This document shows, one piece after another, positions 8,644 through 15,588 of a stretch of DNA of 18,325 nt. How positions within the stretch are numbered: position 1 is the stretch's first letter; each line of letters opens with the position of its first letter. Below the pieces are notes generated by a model. That model saw only the letters and a list, made by a program, of their open reading frames with translations, was not told the origin of the DNA and made no database searches. Origin of the DNA: an uncultured Bacteroidota bacterium (GTDB taxonomy: Bacteria; Bacteroidota; Bacteroidia; Flavobacteriales; Flavobacteriaceae); NCBI GenBank assembly GCA_903888655.1, contig CAISUR010000091.1:1-18325 (forward strand), written 5' to 3'. The translations under genes were made by a program, and so were the position numbers.

Positions 8644-9330
8644 TCAAGTGGAATTAAATCGATATCCTACTCCCGATTCTGTAATGATGAATTTTGGACG
8701 ATTAGGATCTTTCTCTATTTTTTTTCGGAGTTGTGCTACAAACACACGTAAATATTGTGTTTGTTCTGAATAACTTTGTCCCCAAATTTCTTTTAAAATG
8801 AATTGATGCGTCAAAACACGTCCATCATTTTTATATAACAACACTAAAAGCGAATATTCTGTTGCTGTAAGTTTTATAATTTCATTATTTACTTTAACTA
8901 TTCTAGAAACTAAGTCTATCGAAACATCTCCAAATGAAGCAATTGGGTCATTATTTTGAATGGAGTTTACTCTTAGAGCAGTTCGCATTCTGGCTAACAA
9001 TTCTTGAGTTCTAAAGGGTTTAGTCAAATAATCATTAGCTCCATTGTCTAAAGCTTTTACGATTTCATTTTCAGCACTTTTAACAGACAAAATAATGATT
9101 GGATTTTGAAACCATTCTCTTAATTTCACCAAAACATCTTGACCATCAACATCGGGTAAACCTAAATCTAATAAAATTAAATCGGGCTGATGGCTGGCCG
9201 CAGCTGTTATACCCTCTTTTCCATTTATAGCAAAATTCACTTTATAATCATTGGCTTCCAACGAAATTTCCAATAACTTTCGTATTTGAATTTCATCATC
9301 AATTACCAATATTGAAAATCCGTTAGTCAT
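8644..9330 (-). CDS. kdpE: KdpE-type OmpR-family response regulator
   Basis: A 228-aa two-component transcription regulator. Residues 1-120 are a receiver domain with acidic pocket D11/D12, phospho-acceptor D55 (in LILLDLGLPDVDGQD), S82 and K104 (DYLTKPF). Residues about 130-226 are an OmpR/PhoB winged helix (FGDVSIDLVSRIVKVN, LTATEYSLLVLLYKNDGRVL, HQFILKEIWG, YLRVFVAQLRKKIEKDPNRP, TESGVGYRF). The match is to KdpE in particular: LDLGLPD, ILS-x-K/R-S, and the Y-L-R-(V/I)-(F/Y) helix with the DPxRPxxIITExGxGYRF ending. Its ATG lies inside the end of the kinase gene with an 8-bp overlap, so the two are translationally coupled. Its inferred target is the downstream kup-porin pair. Confidence 0.93.
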   Translation of the reverse strand: MTNGFSILVIDDEIQIRKLLEISLEANDYKVNFAINGKEGITAAASHQPDLILLDLGLPDVDGQDVLVKLREWFQNPIIILSVKSAENEIVKALDNGANDYLTKPFRTQELLARMRTALRVNSIQNNDPIASFGDVSIDLVSRIVKVNNEIIKLTATEYSLLVLLYKNDGRVLTHQFILKEIWGQSYSEQTQYLRVFVAQLRKKIEKDPNRPKFIITESGVGYRFNST

Positions 9331-10438
9331 TTTTTAAGGAATTAATAGCTAAACAATCAACATTGAATTCTAGTGTAAAAACAGCACCGCCTTGTTCTGC
9401 ATTATGAATTTTTATAGTCCCATTTTGAGCCTCAACAAAACCTTTTACAATAGATAATCCTAATCCAGTTCCGCCCGTTTTAGAACTTTTAAATCTATAA
9501 AATTTATCGAATGCTCGGTTAATTTCATCGGGTGGAAATCCATAGCCATCATCAGAAATTGTAATGATGCATTTTTTTATCAAATCGATATGACTATCAT
9601 AATCTACATCGACATCATATTTTGCTTTGATTTCAATGGTAACGCCTTTGGGAGTATGTTGGGAACAATTATAGACTAAATTATATATAATTTGTTCCAT
9701 CAAGCCATAATCTAGCTTAAACAATGGCAAATTATCATCGATTTTATAATTGATTTTATGATCCTTGGTTTCTTCAATAAGACGATTACAAACGTTATAA
9801 ATAATTTCTTTGACATCGCACCAATCCAGTTTAGCCTGTATATATCCCGATTCTAATCGCGACATATTCAACAAGTTTTCAACTTGATAATTCAATTTCA
9901 TAGATGCTTTTTCAATTTCTGAAAGTAAATTATCTTGTTTTTCAATTGATAGATGAACCTCTTTTTGTCTTAAAGTATCAATAGAGCCAAGAATTGCTGC
10001 AATTGGAGTTCGTAATTCATGTGAAAGTGAATCCAACATAGTATTATACAATTTCATGGTGCTCGCTCTAGTTTCTTTGATATGAATGGCGCGTTGCATT
10101 CTTCGAAACTTATTGGTCAATACGGCATTTATTAGAGCTATAATGAAGAACATTATCAAAAGAAAAGCATCTTGCGCATTATCTATGTGTAGTGTATAAT
10201 AAGGCTCAATAAACAAATAGTCTAAAGCCAATGCACTTAAAATGGCGGCCAATAATACCGGTTTAATTTCTAAAAAAATGGCAAGTAGTGACACTAATAA
10301 AAGAAGCAGGTAACCAACAATTTTATAATCAATTTTGTCCCGTACAAAAAGGCATAAAATAGATATGAAGAAAACAGATAAAAAGCTGATTAGGTATTGA
10401 TTCGTGCTATTTTTTTTGAACAACTTTTCCAATGTCAT
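9323..10438 (-). CDS. KdpD-like membrane sensor histidine kinase lacking the KdpD N-terminal domains
   Basis: Sensor partner of the overlapping KdpE-type regulator. Numbering from the ATG at 10438 gives 371 aa. Residues about 13-110 hold four closely spaced transmembrane helices of the DUF4118 type seen in KdpD. H140 in SLSHELRTPIAAILGSIDTL is the phospho-accepting His. The catalytic domain has an N box (NLVYNCSQHTP), DDGYGFPPDE and GGTGLGLSIV. E. coli KdpD is about 900 aa with cytoplasmic KdpD and Usp-like domains before these helices; here both are absent and no adjacent gene supplies them. A TTG start at 10450 would add four residues (MSKN). I prefer the ATG because that TTG lies within a candidate -7 element. 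The ligand (K+, turgor or other) cannot be read from the sequence. Confidence 0.92.
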   Translation of the reverse strand: MTLEKLFKKNSTNQYLISFLSVFFISILCLFVRDKIDYKIVGYLLLLLVSLLAIFLEIKPVLLAAILSALALDYLFIEPYYTLHIDNAQDAFLLIMFFIIALINAVLTNKFRRMQRAIHIKETRASTMKLYNTMLDSLSHELRTPIAAILGSIDTLRQKEVHLSIEKQDNLLSEIEKASMKLNYQVENLLNMSRLESGYIQAKLDWCDVKEIIYNVCNRLIEETKDHKINYKIDDNLPLFKLDYGLMEQIIYNLVYNCSQHTPKGVTIEIKAKYDVDVDYDSHIDLIKKCIITISDDGYGFPPDEINRAFDKFYRFKSSKTGGTGLGLSIVKGFVEAQNGTIKIHNAEQGGAVFTLEFNVDCLAINSLKND

Positions 10439-10447
10439 ATTTTTTGA

Positions 10448-10455
10448 CAAAGTTA
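10448..10455 (-). promoter_or_regulatory. candidate -7 promoter element of the kinase-regulator pair
   Basis: On the minus strand TAACTTTG matches TAnnTTTG exactly and lies 9 bp before the kinase ATG. If used, the mRNA would have almost no leader. No clear -33 TTG is seen at proper spacing, so confidence is low. Its presence argues against translation starting at the overlapping TTG. Confidence 0.3.
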
Positions 10456-10516
10456 CGCTGTTCGATGTAAGTAAAAAATAATAAGGTTAGTAGAATGTAT
10501 AAAGATTTTATAAAGA

Positions 10517-10744
10517 TTATGATGAAAGTAATGAATGAAATGTAAAATTATCTCCAATATTTTCTTGCGCAATCGGCAAAAAGATATACCACAAAAGAAA
10601 ATCTAAGAAATAATCATTTTCTGTAATATTTGAATGTATCCTAACAGTTGCCTTTCTATTTTCAGTAGACAAACCATAAGCTAAGATTTCATAATCTCCA
10701 TCAAAAATAACATATTCTGCCAAAGGATTATTTCGAATTTTGAG
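10517..10744 (-). pseudogene. C-terminal continuation of the amber-interrupted small gene
   Basis: Directly after the TAG that ends the 91-aa upstream frame, the same frame stays open for 75 more codons to a TAA at 10517-10519. The segment begins LKIRNNPLAEYVIFDGDYEI and continues with ordinary-looking sequence. It has no ATG start (a TTG at 10721-10723 is the only common start). The frame continuity suggests the 91-aa and 75-aa parts were one protein of about 167 aa, broken by one point mutation (for example GAG, AAG or CAG to TAG) or by a sequencing error. Function is unrecognised. The conserved-looking pattern (EYVIFDGDYEILAYG) vaguely recalls LURP-one/tubby-like barrel repeats, which is speculation. 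Confidence 0.6.
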
Positions 10745-11020
10745 CTATAATTGTTTTCCTTTGTATTCTAAAATGGTAGTATTAGCATACCATTTTTCAA
10801 TACGAGAAGTCAAAATAACGTTTTCATTTTCATCTGTAATTAGAAAATTACTTTTCCAAAAACTACTATATTTCAAGGTATAGACTTTATTTTCGATAGT
10901 AAAAAGTGCTTTTCTATCAAAATGGGTATAAATTACTTCTAAAGTTCCAATTGATTTTGAATTTACTTCAAATGAATATAATCCTTGCTTAATTGTTTTC
11001 CAAATTCTTATGTGTGCCAT
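10745..11020 (-). CDS. hypothetical 91-aa protein, N-terminal part of an amber-interrupted frame
   Basis: Starts at ATG (MAHIRIWKTIKQGLYSFEVN) and stops at TAG (10745-10747) after LEYKGKQL. It has no signal peptide or membrane segment. The sequence is beta-rich with alternating hydrophobic strands (YSFEVN, GTLEVIYTHF, KALFTIENKVYTLKY, NFLITDENENVILTS). The frame resumes immediately after the stop, so this is probably the front half of a protein of about 167 aa. The general look (short strands, F-x-I-x-D-x-x-x-x-x-I-L) is compatible with a LURP-one/tubby-like barrel, but I do not claim the family. It is the first gene on the minus strand ahead of the sensor kinase, divergent from panB, with 78 bp between the full frame's end and the kinase ATG. 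It may therefore belong to the same transcription unit. Confidence 0.6.
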   Translation of the reverse strand: MAHIRIWKTIKQGLYSFEVNSKSIGTLEVIYTHFDRKALFTIENKVYTLKYSSFWKSNFLITDENENVILTSRIEKWYANTTILEYKGKQL

Positions 11021-11128
11021 AATAAAAACTATTAATTAGTAAACTTCAGAATTAGTAATACAAATAAATAAAATGTTACATCCTAAATAAATTAACAACT
11101 GATACAATTTTATTACTTTTACACTCTT

Positions 11129-11155
11129 AAATCTAATATTTGAAATCTAATATTT
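11129..11155. repeat. 13-bp tandem repeat in the panB leader
   Basis: AAATCTAATATTT occurs at 11129-11141 and 11143-11155, separated by a single G, ending 9 bp before the panB ATG. The 144-bp divergent gap (11021-11164) holding it must also carry the start signals of the minus-strand cluster. No exact TAnnTTTG is visible there; AATATTTG inside the repeat is one mismatch away. It may be a replication-slippage product. Confidence 0.5.
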
Positions 11156-11164
11156 AATATCACA

Positions 11165-11983
11165 ATGTCAGTAGCCAAAAAAGATTACAAAAGAATTACG
11201 ACCAAATCATTAATTGAAATGAAAGCCAATGGCGAAAAAATATCCATGCTAACTGCCTATGATTATACGATGGCGAAAATTGTGGATACGGCAGGCGTTG
11301 ATGTAATTTTAGTAGGAGATTCTGCCAGTAATGTGATGGCGGGACATGAAACAACGTTACCCATTACACTCGACCAAATGATTTATCATGCTTCAAGTGT
11401 TGTTCGTGCTATTGAAAGAGCCTTAGTTGTGGTGGATTTACCTTTTGGAAGTTACCAATCCGATTCCAAAGAGGCGTTACGTTCTTCGATTAGAATTATG
11501 AAAGAAAGTGGTGGACATGCAGTAAAATTAGAGGGAGGAAGTGAAATTAAAGACTCTATCAAAAAAATATTAAATGCAGGAATACCCGTTATGGGACATT
11601 TAGGATTAACCCCGCAATCAATCTATAAATTTGGAACGTACACCGTTCGAGCCAAAGAAGATGCCGAAGCCGAAAAACTTTTAGAGGATGCTAAATTATT
11701 GGAAAAACTTGGCTGTTTTGCTTTAGTTTTAGAAAAAATTCCAGCGCATTTAGCCGAAAAAGTAGCACAAAGTATTTCGATTCCTGTAATCGGTATTGGA
11801 GCTGGTGGCGGTGTTGACGGACAGGTATTGGTAATCCATGATATGTTGGGAATGAACAACGAATTCAGTCCGAGATTTTTAAGACGCTATTTAAACTTAT
11901 ACGAACAAATGACAAAAGCAATAGGCAATTATGTTACTGATGTAAAAAGTCAAGATTTTCCGAATGCGAATGAGCAATATTAG
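11165..11983 (+). CDS. panB: 3-methyl-2-oxobutanoate hydroxymethyltransferase (ketopantoate hydroxymethyltransferase)
   Basis: Transfers a hydroxymethyl group from 5,10-methylene-tetrahydrofolate to 2-oxoisovalerate, giving ketopantoate, the first committed step of pantothenate and coenzyme A synthesis. It is cytoplasmic. Its 272 aa match the family length. Visible residues are metal ligands D52 (LVGDS) and D91 (VVDLPFGSY), whose 39-residue spacing matches D45/D84 of the E. coli enzyme. Also present are K121/E123 (AVKLEGG) and the candidate catalytic base E190 (LVLEKIP). MLTAYDYTMAK, TLPITLDQM and VIGIGAGGGVDGQVLV are further signatures. The ATG is 9 bp after a short tandem repeat. It is followed 34 bp later by the pseudouridine synthase, likely in the same operon. 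No other pan gene is in the window. Confidence 0.97.
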   Translation: MSVAKKDYKRITTKSLIEMKANGEKISMLTAYDYTMAKIVDTAGVDVILVGDSASNVMAGHETTLPITLDQMIYHASSVVRAIERALVVVDLPFGSYQSDSKEALRSSIRIMKESGGHAVKLEGGSEIKDSIKKILNAGIPVMGHLGLTPQSIYKFGTYTVRAKEDAEAEKLLEDAKLLEKLGCFALVLEKIPAHLAEKVAQSISIPVIGIGAGGGVDGQVLVIHDMLGMNNEFSPRFLRRYLNLYEQMTKAIGNYVTDVKSQDFPNANEQY

Positions 11984-12017
11984 TACTTAGTAATTAGTTA
12001 ATAGTGATTAGTATATT

Positions 12018-12713
12018 TTGGCAGAAAAAATATTCTCTAACAAATCCAACCTTCAAATTCTCCATGAAGACAATCATATTATTGTGATTAACAAACGTGT
12101 GGGAGATATTGTGCAAGGCGATAAAACCGGAGATAAACCCCTTTCTGATGTAGTTAAGGAATACATCAAAGAAAAATATAATAAGCCAGGTGAAGTCTTC
12201 CTAGGTGTTGTTCACCGATTGGACAGACCTACAACCGGAATTGTTGTTTTTGCTAAAACTTCCAAAGCGCTTGAACGTTTAAATAAAATGTTTAGTGAAC
12301 GTGAAACCAAAAAAACATATTGGGCAGTAGTAAAAAACAAACCACCAAAAAACGAAGATAATTTAATTCATTTTCTAAAAAGAATTGAAAAAAACAATAC
12401 TTCCAAAGCACATTTAAATGAAGTTCCCGAAAGCAAGAAAGCCTCTTTAGACTTTAAAATAATCAAAGAACTGAATCACTATTTTGTTTTAGAAATTAAT
12501 TTACATACGGGAAGACATCATCAAATTCGAGCCCAACTCCAAGCTGTTGGTTGCCCAATCAAAGGTGATTTAAAATACGGATTTGATCGCAGTAATCCTG
12601 ATGGCGGAATTCATCTTCATGCACGAAAATTAGAATTCATACATCCTGTTTCCAAAGAAGCAATCATCCTCATTGCACCAACTCCTGAAGATGCAATTTG
12701 GAATGCGATATAA
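12018..12713 (+). CDS. RluA-family RNA pseudouridine synthase, TTG start
   Basis: Converts specific uridines in rRNA or tRNA to pseudouridine. Its 231 aa, without an N-terminal S4 domain, fit the short RluA-like group. The active-site motif VVHRLDRPTTGIVVFAK carries catalytic Asp69, and LHTGRHHQIRAQL and GDLKYG are the family's downstream motifs. The start must be TTG at 12018: an in-frame TAG sits at 12009-12011, and the first internal ATG falls after the catalytic motif. The substrate position cannot be deduced. It follows panB by 34 bp of TTAGTA-rich DNA and is probably cotranscribed with it. It ends 76 bp before the next gene without an obvious terminator. Confidence 0.93.
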   Translation: MAEKIFSNKSNLQILHEDNHIIVINKRVGDIVQGDKTGDKPLSDVVKEYIKEKYNKPGEVFLGVVHRLDRPTTGIVVFAKTSKALERLNKMFSERETKKTYWAVVKNKPPKNEDNLIHFLKRIEKNNTSKAHLNEVPESKKASLDFKIIKELNHYFVLEINLHTGRHHQIRAQLQAVGCPIKGDLKYGFDRSNPDGGIHLHARKLEFIHPVSKEAIILIAPTPEDAIWNAI

Positions 12714-12729
12714 ACCCCTTTAAGTTTTT

Positions 12730-12761
12730 TTGGGAATTTTAAATTTAGTTTGTTATCTTTA
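12730..12761 (+). promoter_or_regulatory. candidate promoter of the DUF5723-ALDH pair
   Basis: A TTG at 12730-12732 is followed after 21 bp by TATCTTTA at 12754-12761, one mismatch from TAnnTTTG. The spacing fits the Bacteroidota -33/-7 arrangement. Transcription would begin about 20 bp before the ATG at 12790. Confidence 0.4.
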
Positions 12762-12789
12762 TGACTGCTAACCTATAAATCCCCTTACT

Positions 12790-14127
12790 ATGAAAAACTT
12801 TACGCTATCAATTTTTCTCTTATGCTTTGGATTTGGATTTTCCCAAGATCATTTTTCAGGAATAAGTACTTCTAATCGTGTAGGCATTTTAAATGGAATA
12901 ATAAATCCAGCCGAATTTTCAAATTTATCAAAAAAAATTGAAGTAAATATTTACGGAATTAGTTTTGACGCAACCAACAACCGAATCGGATTTAGTGATT
13001 TAACCTCCAATAAAAATCTTCAGGATGTTATATTTACAGGAAATGACCCTGTGAATCTTCGTTTTGATGGACAAATTGTAGGGCCAAGTGTTGCCATGAA
13101 AATACAAAATTGGGGATTTGCTATAACAACAAAAGCCAACGTGAAATTTGATTTAATTGATATTGATCCTAACATTGGTAATGCTATAAATAACAAAAAT
13201 GCCTCAGCCGCATTAACCGTAATCAACAACAATTACAATCAACGATTGATAGGAACTACTTACGGTGAGGTCGGTTTTTCAGCTGCTCATTCCATAATTG
13301 ATAATGAAAAATATTCTTTTAGTGCAGGTGTCACTTTAAAATTATTATTTCCAGGTTCTTTTTCTAATTTTGGATTGAGCGGATTAAATGGAACTATAAC
13401 AAATTCGGGAAGTGATTCTTATTTAACGACCAATCAACCTGCAAATTTGAATATTGCTTATTCTGGTGGGTTAGCTAATAATTTTTCAAATATTAGCGAC
13501 TACACCAAATCAATTTATGGAGGATTAAATGGCGTTGCTTCGGACATTGGATTTACCTATAAATGGAAAGATGGCGCAACTAAATACAAAATAAAAGCAG
13601 GTTTATCGGTCAGAAATATAGGAAGTATGACCTATAAAGACAATAATAATGCTTCTACAAACTACACATTTTCAACACAAGGTCATTCTCCATTAAATTT
13701 AAGTCTATTCAACAATGTCAGTAATTTGAGTCAGGTTGAAAATATTTTATATTCTAATGGTTATTTAACCAAAATAGATGGACAAAAAGATTTTAAAGTT
13801 AATCTTCCCACTCTTCTGACTTTGTATAGTGATTTTAAAATAATTCCGAAAGTTTATGTTACCGGATATCTCCAGCATAAAGTAAAAAAAGACAGTGAGA
13901 ATGATCAAATTACAGCACTAAATATAGTATCCGTTACACCAAGATTAAACTTAGGTTTTTTTGAAACCTACATTCCTATTGCAACTAATGAAATATCAGG
14001 CACTACGGTTGGTTTCGGATTTCGATTAGGAGGATTTTACCTTGGTTCCAATTCAATCGTTTCATCATTATCAAGCAATGGGAAACAAGCTGATTTTTAC
14101 ACCGGATTTAGATGGGCATTTTTATAA
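12790..14127 (+). CDS. DUF5723-like outer-membrane protein
   Basis: A 445-aa exported protein with signal peptide MKNFTLSIFLLCFGFGFSQ, cleaved probably before QDHF. The mature start (NRVGILNGIINPAEF, then KIEVNIYGISFDATNN) resembles the Bacteroidota family DUF5723: an early asparagine/proline-rich loop followed by long amphipathic beta strands. The end (RLGGFYLGSNSIVSSLS, then QADFYTGFRWAFL) closes with an aromatic-rich terminal strand typical of outer-membrane barrels. The function of the family is unknown. It has a candidate promoter just upstream, and its stop is three bases before the aldehyde dehydrogenase start, so the two are very probably one transcript. I am fairly sure of outer-membrane location and less sure of the family number. 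Confidence 0.8.
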   Translation: MKNFTLSIFLLCFGFGFSQDHFSGISTSNRVGILNGIINPAEFSNLSKKIEVNIYGISFDATNNRIGFSDLTSNKNLQDVIFTGNDPVNLRFDGQIVGPSVAMKIQNWGFAITTKANVKFDLIDIDPNIGNAINNKNASAALTVINNNYNQRLIGTTYGEVGFSAAHSIIDNEKYSFSAGVTLKLLFPGSFSNFGLSGLNGTITNSGSDSYLTTNQPANLNIAYSGGLANNFSNISDYTKSIYGGLNGVASDIGFTYKWKDGATKYKIKAGLSVRNIGSMTYKDNNNASTNYTFSTQGHSPLNLSLFNNVSNLSQVENILYSNGYLTKIDGQKDFKVNLPTLLTLYSDFKIIPKVYVTGYLQHKVKKDSENDQITALNIVSVTPRLNLGFFETYIPIATNEISGTTVGFGFRLGGFYLGSNSIVSSLSSNGKQADFYTGFRWAFL

Positions 14128-14130
14128 TTT

Positions 14131-15459
14131 ATGGAATATAAAACAAATATTCAGTACCGAAAAGAACATTTAAAAAAGCTTTTGAGTATCATTATTCTTC
14201 ATGAAAATGATATAATAACTGCTTTATATAAGGATTTTAAAAAATCTGAATTTGAAACTGTTATCACCGAAACCAGTTATGTAATTTCATCGTTAAAAAG
14301 TACAATAAAAAATATTGACTCTTGGGCAAAACCAAAACGAGTTGTACCATCATTATTGAATTTTCCTTCGTCTGATTATATATTGAGTGAACCTTATGGA
14401 AAAGTATTAGTAATAGCACCTTGGAATTATCCGTTTCAATTAGCACTTTGTCCTTTGATTGCTGCTGTCGCTGCAGGAAATAAAGTGGTGGTAAAACCTT
14501 CGGAACTAACTCCAAATACTTCATCTATAATCGCAAAAATTATAAACCAAATATTTGAAAAAAATCATGTAGAAGTTATTGAAGGTGGTATCGAAATGTC
14601 ACAACAATTGCTCTCACAGCGCTGGGATTACATCTTTTTTACAGGAAGTGTTGCTGTTGGTAAAATTGTCGCAAAAGCTGCTGCCGAATTCTTAACACCT
14701 GTAACATTAGAACTCGGAGGTAAAAATCCATGCATTATTGATGAAAATTGTAATGTAAACATAACTGCAAAAAGAATTGTTTGGGGAAAATTTCTCAATG
14801 CTGGACAAACTTGTATCGCTCCTGATTATCTTTTAGTACATTCCAAAATTAAATCAAAACTAGTCTTAGCTCTAAAAGAAGAAATTATTTTAGCTTATGG
14901 TAAAAATCCAGAAATATCTGCCGATTTTCCAAGAATTGTAAATCATAAAAATTGGTTACGACTTACTTCTTTTTTAGAAAACGAAATCATTATATTGGGT
15001 GGACAAACCAATGCTTCCGATAACTACATCGCTCCCACACTATTAGATGAATCTAAATTAGATAGTTCAGTAATGCAAGATGAAATATTTGGTCCAATAC
15101 TTCCCATAATTAGTTATGATAATGAAATTGAAATTGAATCGATTATAACGAGATATGAAAAACCTCTATCCTTATATGTGTTCTCTACCAATAATAAATG
15201 GGCAAAAGAAATAGTCAATAAATACTCTTTTGGTGGCGGATGCATAAATGATACAATCGTTCATTTTAGTAATCACCGTCTACCCTTTGGCGGTGTGGGT
15301 CATAGTGGTATTGGCGCTTATCATGGCAAATTAAGTTTTGATACGTTTTCGCATAAAAAATCAATTGTTAAAAAAGGTCTTTGGCTGGATTTACCGATGC
15401 GATATGCCCCATACGGAACTAAAATAAAAATCTTAAAAAAAATTTTGAATTGGTTGTAA
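14131..15459 (+). CDS. NAD(P)-dependent aldehyde dehydrogenase, class-3-like
   Basis: Oxidises an aldehyde to the carboxylate. Its 442 aa are short for the superfamily and fit class 3 (fatty/aromatic aldehyde) enzymes. Motifs are VIAPWNYPFQLAL (coenzyme-binding region), FFTGSVAVGK with G172/G177, general base E194 (LELGGKNPC) and nucleophile C228 (NAGQTCIAPDY). The E-to-C spacing of 34 matches the class. EIFGPILPI and LPFGGVGHSG follow. The C-terminus (LPMRYAPYGTKIKILKKILN) is basic and hydrophobic, as in class-3 enzymes, some of which attach to membranes. The N-terminus has no signal peptide, so the enzyme is cytoplasmic. Its start is three bases after the DUF5723-like gene, implying translational coupling. 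The biological reason for that pairing is not evident, and the substrate is unknown. Confidence 0.94.
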   Translation: MEYKTNIQYRKEHLKKLLSIIILHENDIITALYKDFKKSEFETVITETSYVISSLKSTIKNIDSWAKPKRVVPSLLNFPSSDYILSEPYGKVLVIAPWNYPFQLALCPLIAAVAAGNKVVVKPSELTPNTSSIIAKIINQIFEKNHVEVIEGGIEMSQQLLSQRWDYIFFTGSVAVGKIVAKAAAEFLTPVTLELGGKNPCIIDENCNVNITAKRIVWGKFLNAGQTCIAPDYLLVHSKIKSKLVLALKEEIILAYGKNPEISADFPRIVNHKNWLRLTSFLENEIIILGGQTNASDNYIAPTLLDESKLDSSVMQDEIFGPILPIISYDNEIEIESIITRYEKPLSLYVFSTNNKWAKEIVNKYSFGGGCINDTIVHFSNHRLPFGGVGHSGIGAYHGKLSFDTFSHKKSIVKKGLWLDLPMRYAPYGTKIKILKKILNWL

Positions 15460-15510
15460 ATGATGTAACCTAGAAATCAAATATTTGACTTAAATTTATC
15501 CTAACCATAA

Positions 15511-15554
15511 AAAAACATCCTCAATAGCTAAGATTTACTAATAAGGATGTTTTT
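15511..15554. terminator. bidirectional terminator between convergent genes
   Basis: An 11-bp perfect stem (15511-15521 with 15544-15554, core ACATCCT/AGGATGT) has a 22-base loop. It is flanked by an A tract at 15509-15515 and a T tract at 15550-15554, so it can stop transcription from the aldehyde dehydrogenase (+) and from the lipoprotein gene (-). Confidence 0.8.
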
Positions 15555-15560
15555 ATATAG

Positions 15561-15588
15561 AACTAAAAAGGGAATATACCTTTTAGTT
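15561..15588 (-). terminator. second hairpin at the end of the lipoprotein gene
   Basis: AACTAAAA (15561-15568) plus GG (15570-15571) pairs with CC plus TTTTAGTT (15579-15588), leaving one bulged A and a 7-base loop. It overlaps the lipoprotein stop codon and precedes the bidirectional terminator on the minus strand. It could help termination or protect the mRNA end, but no separate T tract follows it. Confidence 0.35.

Noticed and set aside
11623..11859. Minus-strand open frame inside panB
   Set aside because: It is antisense to conserved active-site sequence and has no independent start context.
11984..12017. Repeated TTAGTA units between panB and the pseudouridine synthase
   Set aside because: The units are irregular, short and low in complexity; they do not form a defined repeat array or a CRISPR.
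14264..14524. Minus-strand open frame inside the aldehyde dehydrogenase gene
   Set aside because: It is antisense to the coenzyme-binding region, and the translation shows no recognisable domain.
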